A DNA stretch of 64,000 nucleotides from JADLGL01 sp963732865 (GTDB taxonomy: Bacteria > Pseudomonadota > Alphaproteobacteria > Rhizobiales > Kaistiaceae), in assembly GCA_963732865.1 (NCBI GenBank), contig CAVTBC010000003.1, positions 348,858 to 412,857 on the forward strand, in the 5' to 3' direction. Each line of letters opens with the position of its first letter. Position 1 is the first letter of the stretch. The position numbers and the translations under genes were made by a program. This document shows positions 63,693-64,000 of the stretch, piece by piece. The notes beneath the pieces are model-generated. The model saw only the letters and a program-made list of their open reading frames with translations. It did not search any database and had not been told where the DNA came from.

Positions 63693-64000
63693 AGACAACC
63701 CGATGACCGCAATTGGCAGCAAAGCTGACGGACGTTGGCTAGGCTGCTCTGTCGGTAATATGGCCGCCAAATTGGGTTCGGCGGGGGGCATGTGGGCCGC
63801 TCTATCGATCAATTCGCCCAACAATCGAAAGGAAGAGGAGCCCGCTGTTAGGCGAGCGCCCGCAGGTCAGACCCTAAGTGGTCCAAGCCGTGTGAGATAA
63901 CTATACACCCTCCGCCAAGAGACGGCTTCGCGGCAGTAGCGAAAATATATTTCACGATTTTGCGTCGTAGCAGCGCGCAAACGCTATAGGGCCTCCAGTA
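63693..64000. other. Right-edge intergenic stretch
   Basis: No supported gene. A short frame at 63703-63900 resembles the common low-quality intergenic ORFs of this bacterial group. The last 60 bases are AT-rich and may be a promoter for a gene beyond the window. Confidence 0.4.

Noticed and set aside
63703..63900. 65-codon ORF starting MTAIGSKAD
   Set aside because: Resembles low-quality intergenic ORFs often over-annotated in this group.

Overview
The window looks like chromosome of a GC-rich alphaproteobacterium, most likely of the order Hyphomicrobiales (Rhizobiales). This rests on gene order and protein type: infC/rpmI/rplT, an HPF/RaiA-like protein with a cold-shock-like tail, lptC-lptA-lptB-rpoN-ptsN preceded by an RNase D-like gene, murA-DUF2948-hisD, infA-maf-yacG, uppP next to a complex I NDUFA9-type protein, and a DNA exonuclease/ATP-dependent ligase pair. 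I cannot name genus or species from sequence alone.

Layout. 1-9.3 kb is housekeeping: ribosomal proteins, IF-3 with an ATT start, queG, a GST and uppP. At 9.3-14.2 kb a tRNA-Leu is followed by a 4.8 kb integrated element carrying a tyrosine integrase, a 40-bp minisatellite, a serine recombinase and an unknown membrane protein. A degraded copy of the tRNA 3' end marks its far edge. 14.4-23.6 kb holds a secreted protein with four tandem domains, several small proteins, a transglutaminase, a DUF502 protein, an HPP-CBS membrane protein and a secreted esterase. 23.7-39.7 kb is again core: LPS transport, sigma-54, PtsN, a DNA-repair pair, EngB, Maf, IF-1, HisD and MurA, interrupted by two sulfotransferase-like genes.

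From 40.2 kb a tRNA-Thr carries a second integrase plus serine recombinase pair related in design to the first. After it come about 1 kb with helically phased ATTGAC repeats and then a biosynthetic cluster (43.8-55.7 kb) that I do not recognise. The cluster has two sulfotransferase-like proteins, a degenerate adenylation/carrier-like/Cys-thioesterase/beta-sandwich megaprotein, a tandem methyltransferase, a glycosyltransferase-TylF methyltransferase fusion, a free-standing acyl carrier protein, a cytochrome P450 and a fatty acyl-AMP ligase that reads as frameshifted. The pieces suggest an acyl chain activated by the ligase, loaded on the carrier protein, oxidised by P450 and then glycosylated, methylated and sulfated. 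The product is unknown.

57.4-63.7 kb holds two solute-binding proteins without permeases (one frameshifted) and a tightly packed signalling operon: Crp/Fnr regulator, Cache-HAMP histidine kinase, single-domain response regulator and a response-regulator/adenylate cyclase fusion.

Four apparent single-base frameshifts (rplT, fatty acyl-AMP ligase twice, one solute-binding protein) fall in otherwise well-preserved genes. Because one is in a ribosomal protein gene, sequence error should be considered for all of them.
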